NCBI GenBank assembly: GCA_938048455.1
Contig: CALIUY010000017.1
Coordinates: forward strand, 62,001 to 126,000
Direction: 5' to 3'
DNA: 64,000 nucleotides
Source of the DNA: an uncultured Desulfobacterales bacterium
GTDB lineage: Bacteria > Desulfobacterota > Desulfobacteria > Desulfobacterales > SpSt-501
Numbering within the stretch: position 1 is the first letter of the stretch; the number at the start of each line of letters is the position of its first letter. Shown here piece by piece: positions 37,683 to 45,408 of the stretch. A program made the translations under genes and the position numbers. Under the pieces are notes generated by a model. That model searched no databases, had not been told where the DNA came from, and saw only the letters and a program-made list of their open reading frames with translations.

Positions 37683-37711
37683 CTAGTACTCCATCCCGGC
37701 ATCGAAGTCAA
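37683..37711 (-). promoter_or_regulatory. Promoter candidate for the HNH-rfbA run
   Basis: On the minus strand: TTGACT, 17 nt, TACTAG. Good -35, weak -10. Leader about 80 nt. Confidence 0.35.
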
Positions 37712-37733
37712 ACCGAGCCGGGACCGAGCCGAC

Positions 37734-37762
37734 TTGCCAGCCTGCGGCCGGAAGGCTACAGT
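37734..37762 (+). promoter_or_regulatory. Sigma-70-like promoter placed for a leaderless start
   Basis: TTGCCA, 17 nt, TACAGT. The predicted +1 falls at about 37769, exactly the A of the next gene's ATG. Confidence 0.4.
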
Positions 37763-37768
37763 ACAGGG

Positions 37769-38698
37769 ATGACATTTGCCTCGCCGCGAGCTTCCCACCC
37801 GCCCCGGCGCCGCCTCCTCCGCGGCGGGCTGCGGCGGCTCGGGTTCGCCCTTTCGGCCTGGGCGGCGATCTCCTGCAGCCTGCCCTTTCTTCCCGACCCG
37901 GCGCTCCGCACCGGGCTCGAGCCCGTTCGCGACCTTTCCGCGGTCGGACGGGCCATCGAGCGGGCCGATGCGGCTTCGCCTCATCTTCTCGCGGTGGAGA
38001 TCGGGCGGGTGACCGCCGGAGAGTTCCAGGCCCCGCTCTGGTACGCGGCCTTCCGGCCTTTCCGCTCCGGCCGCCCCCGGGCGCTGATCCTCGCCGGCAC
38101 CCGCGGGGAGGATCGAGCCGCCGTGCAAGCGGCGCTCGACCTGCTGCGCGACCTCGCCGCCGCGCCGCAAGAGTTTTCCGGCTGGGACCTTGACCTGCTT
38201 CCGCTCCTGAATCCCTGGGGGTTCGTCCACGACCAGCCGGGAAACGCCTACGGGATTGACATCGACCGCGATTTCGTTCAGTTTCGCTCGGCGGAAGCGC
38301 GCCTGCTGCGAAAGTTTTTGCGGGAAAAACGCTACGATCTCGTGGTCGAGCTGCGCGAGGACGCCGGCGCGCGCGGGTTTGCGATCGGATGGACGGGGGC
38401 CGAAGATCCGAGCGCCTCCGCCCGCCTGATCGCGCGGATGCGCCAGGCGGGTTTTCCCGTCGCCTCCGACACGCTTTTCTTTCTCGGCCCGAAGGAAGGC
38501 GTCGCCCACACGCCGTTGTGGGGACTGAGAGTGCTCGGCTGGTTCCGGCAGGCGACGCTGGCGGGCTATCTCCGCCAGCGCGTGAGCCCCGCGGTCTGCG
38601 CGCTCGTCACCCCCCGGGAAGCGCCCCTCGAAGAGCGGATCGCCATGCACCGCCTGGCGCTTGCCGAGCTGCTCGGGGGGGCGGATGCCCAACCCTGA
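37769..38698 (+). CDS. M14-like (zinc carboxypeptidase fold) lipoprotein lacking zinc ligands
   Basis: A 309-residue protein with a basic start, hydrophobic helix and lipobox-like AISC (Cys36). The body follows the M14/succinylglutamate desuccinylase fold, with a LILAG-x5 loop, LLPLLNPWGF, and IDIDRDF in place of the usual DLNRxF. The three zinc ligands expected in HxxE...H are not all there: Thr111 replaces the first His (TRGE, Glu114 kept) and Arg196 stands where DLH has His. It is probably catalytically inactive or altered. First gene of the 38-56 kb run; no good ribosome site. Confidence 0.6.
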   Translation: MTFASPRASHPPRRRLLRGGLRRLGFALSAWAAISCSLPFLPDPALRTGLEPVRDLSAVGRAIERADAASPHLLAVEIGRVTAGEFQAPLWYAAFRPFRSGRPRALILAGTRGEDRAAVQAALDLLRDLAAAPQEFSGWDLDLLPLLNPWGFVHDQPGNAYGIDIDRDFVQFRSAEARLLRKFLREKRYDLVVELREDAGARGFAIGWTGAEDPSASARLIARMRQAGFPVASDTLFFLGPKEGVAHTPLWGLRVLGWFRQATLAGYLRQRVSPAVCALVTPREAPLEERIAMHRLALAELLGGADAQP

Positions 38699-38718
38699 CC
38701 CGCATCGGAGGGATCGCC

Positions 38719-39102
38719 ATGAACACGCAAGCCGTCGTCGAACCCCTCACGCGCATCCGCGCGGAGCTCCAGGTCGGCCCGCCCGGTGCCGCCGGGGAGC
38801 CGCGCCGGGCGGAGCTCGACTTCATCGTCGGCGTCGGCTCGGGGGGATTCCTTCCGCTCGAGGGACTGCTCCTCGGACGGCGCCCGGGGGAGCGGATTTC
38901 CTTCCGCCTCCGCGCCGGAGAAATCGATCGTTTCTGCGGCCACCTCGGGCTTCTGCTCGCCCCCGTGCTCGAGGGACTGGAGGAAGCCGACATCGCTCTC
39001 GAGCTGCGGGCCGTGGATCCGGCCGCGCCGCGCGAGATCCTGCGCGCCATGGCCGAGGCCGCAGCCTGCGGACCGGCCTGCGGCTGCGGCTGCGGGCCCT
39101 GA
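38719..39102 (+). CDS. FKBP-like small protein with Cys-rich tail
   Basis: A 127-residue cytoplasmic protein. The middle (DFIVGVGSGGFLPLEGLLLGRRPGE, about residues 36-60) follows the FKBP/SlyD pattern of a beta strand, a PLE-containing loop and a turn before a strand, suggesting a divergent peptidyl-prolyl isomerase or chaperone fold. It ends in a short Cys/Gly tail with four cysteines reminiscent of the metal-binding tail of SlyD. GGAGGG precedes the ATG. The assignment is tentative; nickel handling would fit the LarA-like neighbour (inference). Confidence 0.5.
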   Translation: MNTQAVVEPLTRIRAELQVGPPGAAGEPRRAELDFIVGVGSGGFLPLEGLLLGRRPGERISFRLRAGEIDRFCGHLGLLLAPVLEGLEEADIALELRAVDPAAPREILRAMAEAAACGPACGCGCGP

Positions 39103-39179
39103 AGGCCGCACCACGCCTTGACCGCCCCGGCTCGGAGCCGACCCCGGGGCGAATTCTCTCCACGACCCGGGAGGTCCGG

Positions 39180-40070
39180 ATGAAGACAAAGAAGAAGCTC
39201 ACACGGTTCGATCTGCAACAGATGAAGGAGCGCGGGGAAAAGGCCGTCTGGATGACCGCCTACGACTACACGACCGCCCAGCTCGCCGAACAGGCCGGCA
39301 TGGACATGCTGCTCGTCGGCGACAGCCTCGGCATGGCCGTTTACGGCTACCCGGGCACGGTTCCGGTCACCGTCGAGCAGAGCCTCTACCATACCGAGGC
39401 CGTGCGTCGCGGCGCGCCCAATACCTTCGTGATCGGGGACCTGCCTTTCGGCTCCTACCACGGCAGTGTGAACGACGCCGTGCAGAACGCCGTGCGCTAT
39501 TTCAAGACCTGCGGGGTCGATTGCATCAAGCTCGAGGGCGGAGTGCGCGTGGCGCATATCCTGCGCGCGATCGCCGACAACGGCATGCTGGTCATGGGCC
39601 ATGTCGGTCTCACCCCGCAGAGCACGGCGGCGCTGGGAGGGTTCAAGGCCCAGGGACGCACCGCCGAGTCGGCGCTCGCCGTGATCGAGGACGCCCGGGC
39701 CGTCTGCGAGGCGGGCGCCTTCGCCCTCCTCGTCGAGGCCGTGCCGCCCGAGGTGACGCGGTTGATCGCCCGCGAGTTGCCCATCCCCGTTTACGGCATC
39801 GGGGCGGGGGCGGACTGCGACGGCCAGGTGATGATCGTCTCGGACATCCTGGGGATCTTCCAGGCCTTCACGCCGAAGTTCGTGAAGAAGTACGCGGATC
39901 TCGGTGCGGAAATGCTCCGCGTCTTCGAGGCCTACATCCGCGACGTGAAAACCGGGGCCTTCCCGGCCCCCGAACACACCTACAGCATGCTCGAGGGCGA
40001 GCTCGCGCGGCTCGAGCGCCTGCGGCGGCCGCGGTCGAAGAAAGGCGCCGCCGCGGGAAAGCGGCGATGA
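39180..40070 (+). CDS. panB: 3-methyl-2-oxobutanoate hydroxymethyltransferase
   Basis: The first committed step of pantothenate/CoA synthesis: adds a hydroxymethyl from methylene-THF to alpha-ketoisovalerate, making ketopantoate. The 296-residue barrel carries TAYDYTTAQLAE, VGDSLGM with the magnesium Asp, KLEGG, GHVGLTPQ and the GIGAGADCDGQV loop. GGGAGG lies 6 nt before the ATG. Its stop overlaps the LarA-like start (ATGA). panC, panD and panE are absent, but a DUF2520 dehydrogenase lies 7 kb downstream. Confidence 0.96.
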   Translation: MKTKKKLTRFDLQQMKERGEKAVWMTAYDYTTAQLAEQAGMDMLLVGDSLGMAVYGYPGTVPVTVEQSLYHTEAVRRGAPNTFVIGDLPFGSYHGSVNDAVQNAVRYFKTCGVDCIKLEGGVRVAHILRAIADNGMLVMGHVGLTPQSTAALGGFKAQGRTAESALAVIEDARAVCEAGAFALLVEAVPPEVTRLIARELPIPVYGIGAGADCDGQVMIVSDILGIFQAFTPKFVKKYADLGAEMLRVFEAYIRDVKTGAFPAPEHTYSMLEGELARLERLRRPRSKKGAAAGKRR

Positions 40071-41371
40071 AGACGCGGCGTTTCCGGCTGCGATACGGCC
40101 GCGGCGAGATCGCCTTCGGGCTGCCCGAGGCCCGCCTGTTGCACGTCCTTGAGGGCCGGGAACGGCCCGCCCTTGCCGATCTGCCCGCCGCCCTGCGGCA
40201 AGCCCTCGAGCATCCCGTGGACGCGGCCCCCCTGCGCGAAATCGTGAAACCCGGCGACCGGGTCGCGATCCCGGTAAGCGACATCACCCGCGGCTGGCAA
40301 CGCATGCCGGAGACGCTTCCGGTGCTGCTCGACGTCCTGAACGAAGCCGGCGTGCCCGACGAGCGGGTCACGATCCTGATCGCCGTCGGCGCCCACCGCC
40401 GGAACACGCCGGAGGAATTCCTGGAGATCTGCGGACCCGAGGTCTGTCACCGCGTGCGCGTCGTCAACCACGAGGCGGGCCGGCCGGAGTGCTCGGTCGT
40501 TCTCGGCACCACGAGCCGCGGCACCCCCGTCGCCGTGAACCGGATTGCGGTCGAGGCCGACCGTCTGATCCTGACCGGCGGGGTGATTTACCACTACATG
40601 GTCGGCTACGGGGGAGGACGCAAGAGCGTCATGCCCGGCATCTGCGACAACCGCACCATCCAGGCGAGCCACCTCTGGTCGATGGAACCCCGCCCCGGCG
40701 GGGGGCGCAGCCGGCTGGCGCAATCGGGGATCACCGACGGCAACCCGGCCCACGAGGACATGATGGAGTGTGCTTCCCTGGCGGCCCCCGACTTCATCGT
40801 GAACGTCGTCCCCAACCTCGCGGGCCGGATCTGCGGGGTGTTCGCCGGAAATTGGGTCTCGGCCTGGCGCCGGGCCACCCGTCTCGTGGACGAGATCTAC
40901 GGGGTGGAGATCCGCGACAAGGCCGACATCGTGATCGCCACCGCCGGCGGCTACCCCAAGGACATCAACCTGTACCAGACGACGAAAACCATGGACAACG
41001 CCGTCCATGCCGCGCGCGAGGGCGGCGTGTGCGTGATCCTCGCCGAATGCGTCGACATCCGCGAGCCTCTCGAATTCTTCCGCTGGTTCGATCACCCCAC
41101 GATCGAGGAACACGACCGCGCGCTGCGCGCGGATTACACGATCGCCGGCTGGTGCGCGCTGATCACCCGCGAATACTGCCGGCGCTGCCCCACGATCCTG
41201 CTCACCCGCCCCGAGAACGCGGACTTCGCCCGTCAGGCGGGGTTGATCCCCGTCGCGACGATCGAGGAAGCTCTGGCGCTCGCGCGGGAGCGCTGCGGCA
41301 AGGACGACCCCACCTACACGGTGATGCCGAACGGCGCGAACACCTTGCCGCGGATGGCGGGCGAACGATAG
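40067..41371 (+). CDS. LarA-like nickel-dependent racemase family protein (DUF2088)
   Basis: A 434-residue protein of the lactate racemase superfamily, which uses the nickel-pincer nucleotide. Visible are GAHRRNTPEEF (first catalytic His region), YHYMVGYGGGRKSVMPGI with the cofactor-anchoring Lys, and SDITRGW near the N-terminus. Many LarA relatives act on other 2-hydroxyacids, so the substrate is open. The larB/C/E genes for cofactor synthesis are not in the window. Coupling to panB by ATGA is notable. Confidence 0.85.
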   Translation: MKTRRFRLRYGRGEIAFGLPEARLLHVLEGRERPALADLPAALRQALEHPVDAAPLREIVKPGDRVAIPVSDITRGWQRMPETLPVLLDVLNEAGVPDERVTILIAVGAHRRNTPEEFLEICGPEVCHRVRVVNHEAGRPECSVVLGTTSRGTPVAVNRIAVEADRLILTGGVIYHYMVGYGGGRKSVMPGICDNRTIQASHLWSMEPRPGGGRSRLAQSGITDGNPAHEDMMECASLAAPDFIVNVVPNLAGRICGVFAGNWVSAWRRATRLVDEIYGVEIRDKADIVIATAGGYPKDINLYQTTKTMDNAVHAAREGGVCVILAECVDIREPLEFFRWFDHPTIEEHDRALRADYTIAGWCALITREYCRRCPTILLTRPENADFARQAGLIPVATIEEALALARERCGKDDPTYTVMPNGANTLPRMAGER

Positions 41372-41390
41372 GCGAAAGGGGGCGACGCCC

Positions 41391-42392
41391 ATGCTCCGCA
41401 GGATGGCCTCCCCGGCTTGCTTCCGCCTCGGATCGGCAATCGCGCTCCTCGCCTACGCCTGCACCTTCGTTCCCGAAAGAACCTGGCAGCAGTCGCGGGA
41501 GCTCTACCGGAGCGGCGAGCAAGAACTCGCGCACGGCCGCGCCGCGGAGGCCGAAAGCCGCCTTTCCGCGGCGCTCGCCCTGCGGGAGCCCGATTTCGGC
41601 TTAAACGACGATCTCGCCGCTCGCTGGCCAGACGAGATCGGGAGCGCCCGGCTCGCCCGCGGCGATCCCGCGGCCGCCGAGCAAAGCTTTCGGCGGGCGC
41701 TTGCGGTCTATGTCGCTTACGACTGCGTGAACGCCGATCGGGCCCGCATCGTGCTTCACCTCGGCGAATCCCTGCTGCGGCAGGACCGGGCCGCCGAGGC
41801 GGCGCGCCTCGTGGCCGCAGAACGCGATCGGGCCCTCGAACGGCTTTCCCCCGAGGACGCGGCGCCGGTTTGGCTGGAAATCGCCTGGGCGATCTCCGCC
41901 GTCGCCCCGGCCAGTCTGGGGGTCGCCCGCCTGGGGGTGGAAGAAGCGGCACGCCGGCTGGCGACGGACGGCTCCCCGGCCGACGCCGCATGGGGATTTT
42001 ACCTCTCCGGGCTTCTCGCCCATGTCCTCGGCGACGCCCGTGCGGCCGGGGAGGCTCTCGAGGAGGCAAGCCGCCTCAGCCTCGAACAGCGGGGTCCGGT
42101 CCACCCCCTCACGCTGGCCTGCCAGAGCGCCCGCGCCCGGGCCTGGGCGGCCGCGCTTTCGGCCACGGCGGCGCCCGAAATGACGCTTTCCCCGCGGCGC
42201 TCGAAATTCGAGGAGTTCCTCGCTCTCTTCGAACCCGGCCGCGATGCGGACTGGCGGCTGCGAAATCTCGAAAATCTCCTGGACGACCCCGTGGACGACG
42301 TGAAACACCGGCTGCACGGGATGCGGCTCGGAGCCCACCGGATGTTTCTTCCCCGCGTGCTGATGCGCGGCTCCGGCGACCCCTGCAAGTAG
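41391..42392 (+). CDS. Putative TPR-like lipoprotein of unknown function
   Basis: A 333-residue protein with a hydrophobic N-terminus ending at a lipobox-like LAYAC (Cys about residue 24). It is almost entirely Ala/Arg/Glu/Leu helices in paired repeats (for example residues 34-70 and 80-115), consistent with TPR or Sel1-like solenoid structure. No catalytic motif seen. It starts 19 bp after the LarA-like gene with GGGGGCGACG upstream, and the next gene follows 14 bp later. Confidence 0.6.
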   Translation: MLRRMASPACFRLGSAIALLAYACTFVPERTWQQSRELYRSGEQELAHGRAAEAESRLSAALALREPDFGLNDDLAARWPDEIGSARLARGDPAAAEQSFRRALAVYVAYDCVNADRARIVLHLGESLLRQDRAAEAARLVAAERDRALERLSPEDAAPVWLEIAWAISAVAPASLGVARLGVEEAARRLATDGSPADAAWGFYLSGLLAHVLGDARAAGEALEEASRLSLEQRGPVHPLTLACQSARARAWAAALSATAAPEMTLSPRRSKFEEFLALFEPGRDADWRLRNLENLLDDPVDDVKHRLHGMRLGAHRMFLPRVLMRGSGDPCK

Positions 42393-42406
42393 GATCGGCG
42401 CGGATC

Positions 42407-43423
42407 ATGCCTTTCCCGGCGGCAAGAGGATTCCGGGTCGGGGGTCTGCTCCTGGCGGCCGTCCTGGCCGGGCCGGCATTGCCGTTTCCGGCGATCGCCT
42501 GCACCCTCTGGGCCGCAGCCGGAGAGGCGGTCGAAGGCGGGGGGGCACTCGTCGCCAAGAACCGTGACTTCCGCCCCGACCACCGCCAAGAGATCGCATT
42601 GCTGCGCCCCCGGCAGGGCTGGGCGGCGCTCGTCCTGCGCGCGGTCGGCGGGGCGGCACCCGGGATCAAGGCCGGCATCAATGAGCGCGGCCTCGTGATC
42701 CTGAGCGCCACCGCGGGCGAAGTTCCGGCCGAGCTGCGGCGGTCCTCCGGCGCGGAGCCCGGACTCCTCCGCCGCTTGCTCTCCGGTTGCGGCGGCATCG
42801 ACGAGGTGCTGCGGGAGATCGAACGCTTCCGCCGGCCGGTCTTTTATCTCCTGGGGGACCGTCGGGGGGTCGCCGCGATCGAGGTCGCCCCGGACGGCGG
42901 CTTGGCCGTCGAGCGCCTCGCCTCGGGGACGCTCCACCACGCCAACCACTACCGCTGGCTCATGGCCGAGGCCTCTCTGCGCCCGCCCAGCGTGAGCAGC
43001 CGGGCGCGGGAGGCACGCATCGCCGGATGGCTGGCGACGGAACCCGGCCCCTTCACCGCGGAGGATTTTCTGCGCTGGAGCCGCGACCGCAGCAACGGCC
43101 CCGACCGCAGCCTCTGGCGCACCGGTCGGAATGCCTCGGCCGTGCGCACCCTCGCCACCTGGATCGCCCGCATCCCCCCCCGCGGCGACCCCGAGCTGAT
43201 CGTCCGCATCGCCGATCCCGGGGAACCCGAGCGCTTCTGCCGCATCCCCGTCGGCGAGTCTCTGTGGCGGACCGCCGGGTCGGCCATGCCGGCCGGGAGC
43301 CTCCTGTGCCCCCCGCACCTGCCTCCGGACGCAGACTCCGCTTCGACCCGCCTCACCGCCCCCGTGGACCGACCGGACCGTTCCCTTCCCGCCGGTGGAC
43401 ATCCGCGCGGCGCTGGCCTATAG
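42407..43423 (+). CDS. Exported C45/choloylglycine-type Ntn hydrolase
   Basis: A 338-residue protein. A Sec signal peptide ends in AIA, and the next residue is Cys32 of CTLWAA, the N-terminal nucleophile position of C45 (acyl-CoA:6-APA acyltransferase-like) and bile-salt/penicillin V acylase families. The expected GGALVAKNRDF (Asn-Arg-Asp) and GINERGLVI follow. It would hydrolyse an amide bond in the periplasm; substrate unknown. The C-terminal 60 residues are Pro/Asp-rich and unassigned. It lies between a lipoprotein and a DUF2059 protein. Confidence 0.72.
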   Translation: MPFPAARGFRVGGLLLAAVLAGPALPFPAIACTLWAAAGEAVEGGGALVAKNRDFRPDHRQEIALLRPRQGWAALVLRAVGGAAPGIKAGINERGLVILSATAGEVPAELRRSSGAEPGLLRRLLSGCGGIDEVLREIERFRRPVFYLLGDRRGVAAIEVAPDGGLAVERLASGTLHHANHYRWLMAEASLRPPSVSSRAREARIAGWLATEPGPFTAEDFLRWSRDRSNGPDRSLWRTGRNASAVRTLATWIARIPPRGDPELIVRIADPGEPERFCRIPVGESLWRTAGSAMPAGSLLCPPHLPPDADSASTRLTAPVDRPDRSLPAGGHPRGAGL

Positions 43424-43505
43424 GGAGACCGACGGATTCCGCCCGGCCGAGATCGGCTTTCCGCTGCTTGCCCGACCGCCCCGAAAAACAGAAAGGATGA
43501 CTTCC

Positions 43506-44348
43506 ATGAACCCGTTTTCCCCTCCAGCCCGGATTTTCGTCCTCTGGCTGCTTTTCCTTCTTCCCCTCCCCTGCTCCGCCGGGCCCTCTTCGGACGAGGA
43601 ATGGCGTCGGGCGCTCGCCGGCCCCTGGGTCGAAGCCTATGTCATGGGACTCGAGCGGAAAACCTATCACCCCGACGGCGCTTTCGAGTCGCATCTGCGC
43701 ATCCCGCTTCCCGAACGTGACCTCGAAATCCGCAGCCGCGGCTCCTGGTCGGTTGCAGACGGCCGTCTCCGGCTCGTGGTGAGCGAGTCCAGTCGGCCGG
43801 AGTTTCTCGCCCCCGGGAAAGAAAACCGCTTCCGCCTCCTTGCCCTCGAGGGGCCGCGGCTTTTGACCGAGGATGCGGACGGGGTTCCGGGCGTTCTGTG
43901 CCGGCCGCTCGAGCCGGAGCACCGGGCGCTGATCGAGCGCTACATCGACGAGGTCGAAGCCGCACAGGTCAAAACGGCGCTCGAAGCTCAGCGCCGGGAG
44001 ATGATCGAGCAGCTCAAGGGCTACGAGTATTCCGGCAAGTCCGAGGCCTCCGACCGGCTGCTCACCGAGCGCGTGCTCGCCTTCCTGGAAAAGGCGGGCC
44101 GTTTCGACTCCTTCCGCGAATACTACATCTATCTCTACGGGAGCACCTTTTCCGCCTCCGAAATCCGCGCCATTTTGGACTTCTACGCCTCCGAGGCCGG
44201 CCGCGCCATCCGCCGCAAGCAGCCCGAGATCTTCGAGCGCGCCCAGCGCGATGCGCGCAACCGCATGGCGCTCCTCTCCCCCGGGCTGAACCTGCTCATC
44301 CAATCGACCCTGCGCGAGATCCAGCGGTCGGGCGGCTCCGGAAGATGA
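43506..44348 (+). CDS. Exported DUF2059 domain protein
   Basis: A 280-residue protein. The start at 43506 (AGGA 9-12 nt upstream) gives a signal peptide MNPFSPPARIFVLWLLFLL ending near CSAG. The N-terminal half is beta-rich and lipocalin-like (LRIPLPERDLEI, GSWSVADGRLRLV). The C-terminal about 100 residues match DUF2059 (FREYYIYLYGSTFSASEI, DFYASEAGRAI), a helical periplasmic domain of unknown function. Its last 4 bp overlap the radical SAM start. Confidence 0.7.
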   Translation: MNPFSPPARIFVLWLLFLLPLPCSAGPSSDEEWRRALAGPWVEAYVMGLERKTYHPDGAFESHLRIPLPERDLEIRSRGSWSVADGRLRLVVSESSRPEFLAPGKENRFRLLALEGPRLLTEDADGVPGVLCRPLEPEHRALIERYIDEVEAAQVKTALEAQRREMIEQLKGYEYSGKSEASDRLLTERVLAFLEKAGRFDSFREYYIYLYGSTFSASEIRAILDFYASEAGRAIRRKQPEIFERAQRDARNRMALLSPGLNLLIQSTLREIQRSGGSGR

Positions 44349-45397
44349 CGGCGGAACCCTTGCCCGGTCTGTTTCTCGATCTGGCGCTCACGAACCGCTG
44401 CCCGCTGCGCTGCCGCCTCTGCAGCGTCTCCCGCAAGGCCGTCCCCGAACTTCCGGCCGCGGCCTGGGCGGAGCTCGTGCGGGCGCTGGCCGAGGAGGTG
44501 CCGCTCGTCCGGATCAGCCTTGAGGGCGGCGAGCCGCTGATCCGGGAGGACCTTGCGGCCATTCTCGATGCCTGCCTCGAGCGGGCCGAGGAGGTCAAGG
44601 TCGTCACTGGCGGCAGCCTTCCGCTCTCGCGCCTTCCCCGGGATCTCAGGCGCAACCCCCGCTTCCTCCTCGAGGTGAGCCTCGACGGGCCGCAGCCGAT
44701 CCACGACGGTTTGCGCGACGGAAGCTACCGCCGGGCCCGGCGGTTTCTCGAAGAGGCCCTGCAGGACGGGCTGCGCGTGCGCGTGCGCTCGGTCGTCTCC
44801 GCCGTGAACCGCGCCGCGCTTCCGCCCTGGCTGGCGGACCTCGACCGGGAAATCGCCGCCCACGGCCGCCCCCTCGGCTTCCGCTTTGATGCCCTGGTCG
44901 ACCCCGCGCGCCTCGCGCGCACGGGCGGGCCGCGGCCGCGGCTCGGAACACGGAGGCTGCCGCGAGGGGAGCTCGTTCCCGCGGTCCGGGAACTCTTCGA
45001 CCTCTACGAGGCGCTTCGCCGCAGCACGTTCGCGGCGCTTCGCCTCGAGCAGGCCGAGGCCCTGCGCGGTTGCGGCGCCGGAAGGCTTCCGGCCGCATCC
45101 TTCGACCCCTCCGGGGGCTTTTCGCTCTGCTGCGAGGCGCCGGCCGGCTTCGGGGCGCTTGCGGAACTGACCCCCGCCGGCTGCCTGCGGCGCATCGAGC
45201 GCGCCTGGCGCCGGCTTCCCTGCCGGAGCTGCCCCCATTTGGCGGCGGCACGCTGCGAGGGCTGCTGGACGGGACGAAAATGCGGGCTCGCCTCCGCCTT
45301 GCGCGAAAGGGACTGCCGGAGCCTCTTTGCCGACTCTCGCTTCCCAGCCGCGAAAGCGTCGCGTCGCCCGATTGATCTTCCCGCCGAAACGGGCTAA
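44345..45397 (+). CDS. Radical SAM protein with SPASM-like Cys-rich C-terminus
   Basis: A 350-residue enzyme. The cluster motif C19PLRC23RLC26 and SLEGGEPLIRED are canonical. The C-terminal region has about nine cysteines (CCEAP, CRSCPH, CEGCW, CGL, DC) typical of SPASM/twitch auxiliary clusters, as in peptide-modifying and heme/quinone-cofactor maturation enzymes. I found no short Cys- or Gly-rich precursor peptide next to it. It is coupled to the DUF2059 gene and lies 11 bp before the gamma-glutamyltransferase gene. Function unknown. Confidence 0.8.
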   Translation: MTAEPLPGLFLDLALTNRCPLRCRLCSVSRKAVPELPAAAWAELVRALAEEVPLVRISLEGGEPLIREDLAAILDACLERAEEVKVVTGGSLPLSRLPRDLRRNPRFLLEVSLDGPQPIHDGLRDGSYRRARRFLEEALQDGLRVRVRSVVSAVNRAALPPWLADLDREIAAHGRPLGFRFDALVDPARLARTGGPRPRLGTRRLPRGELVPAVRELFDLYEALRRSTFAALRLEQAEALRGCGAGRLPAASFDPSGGFSLCCEAPAGFGALAELTPAGCLRRIERAWRRLPCRSCPHLAAARCEGCWTGRKCGLASALRERDCRSLFADSRFPAAKASRRPIDLPAETG

Positions 45398-45408
45398 GCA
45401 GGACGGCG

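Noticed and set aside
44345-45397. RiPP cluster around the radical SAM gene
   Set aside because: No precursor-like short ORF, leader-binding domain or transporter is seen next to it; kept only as a lower-level question.
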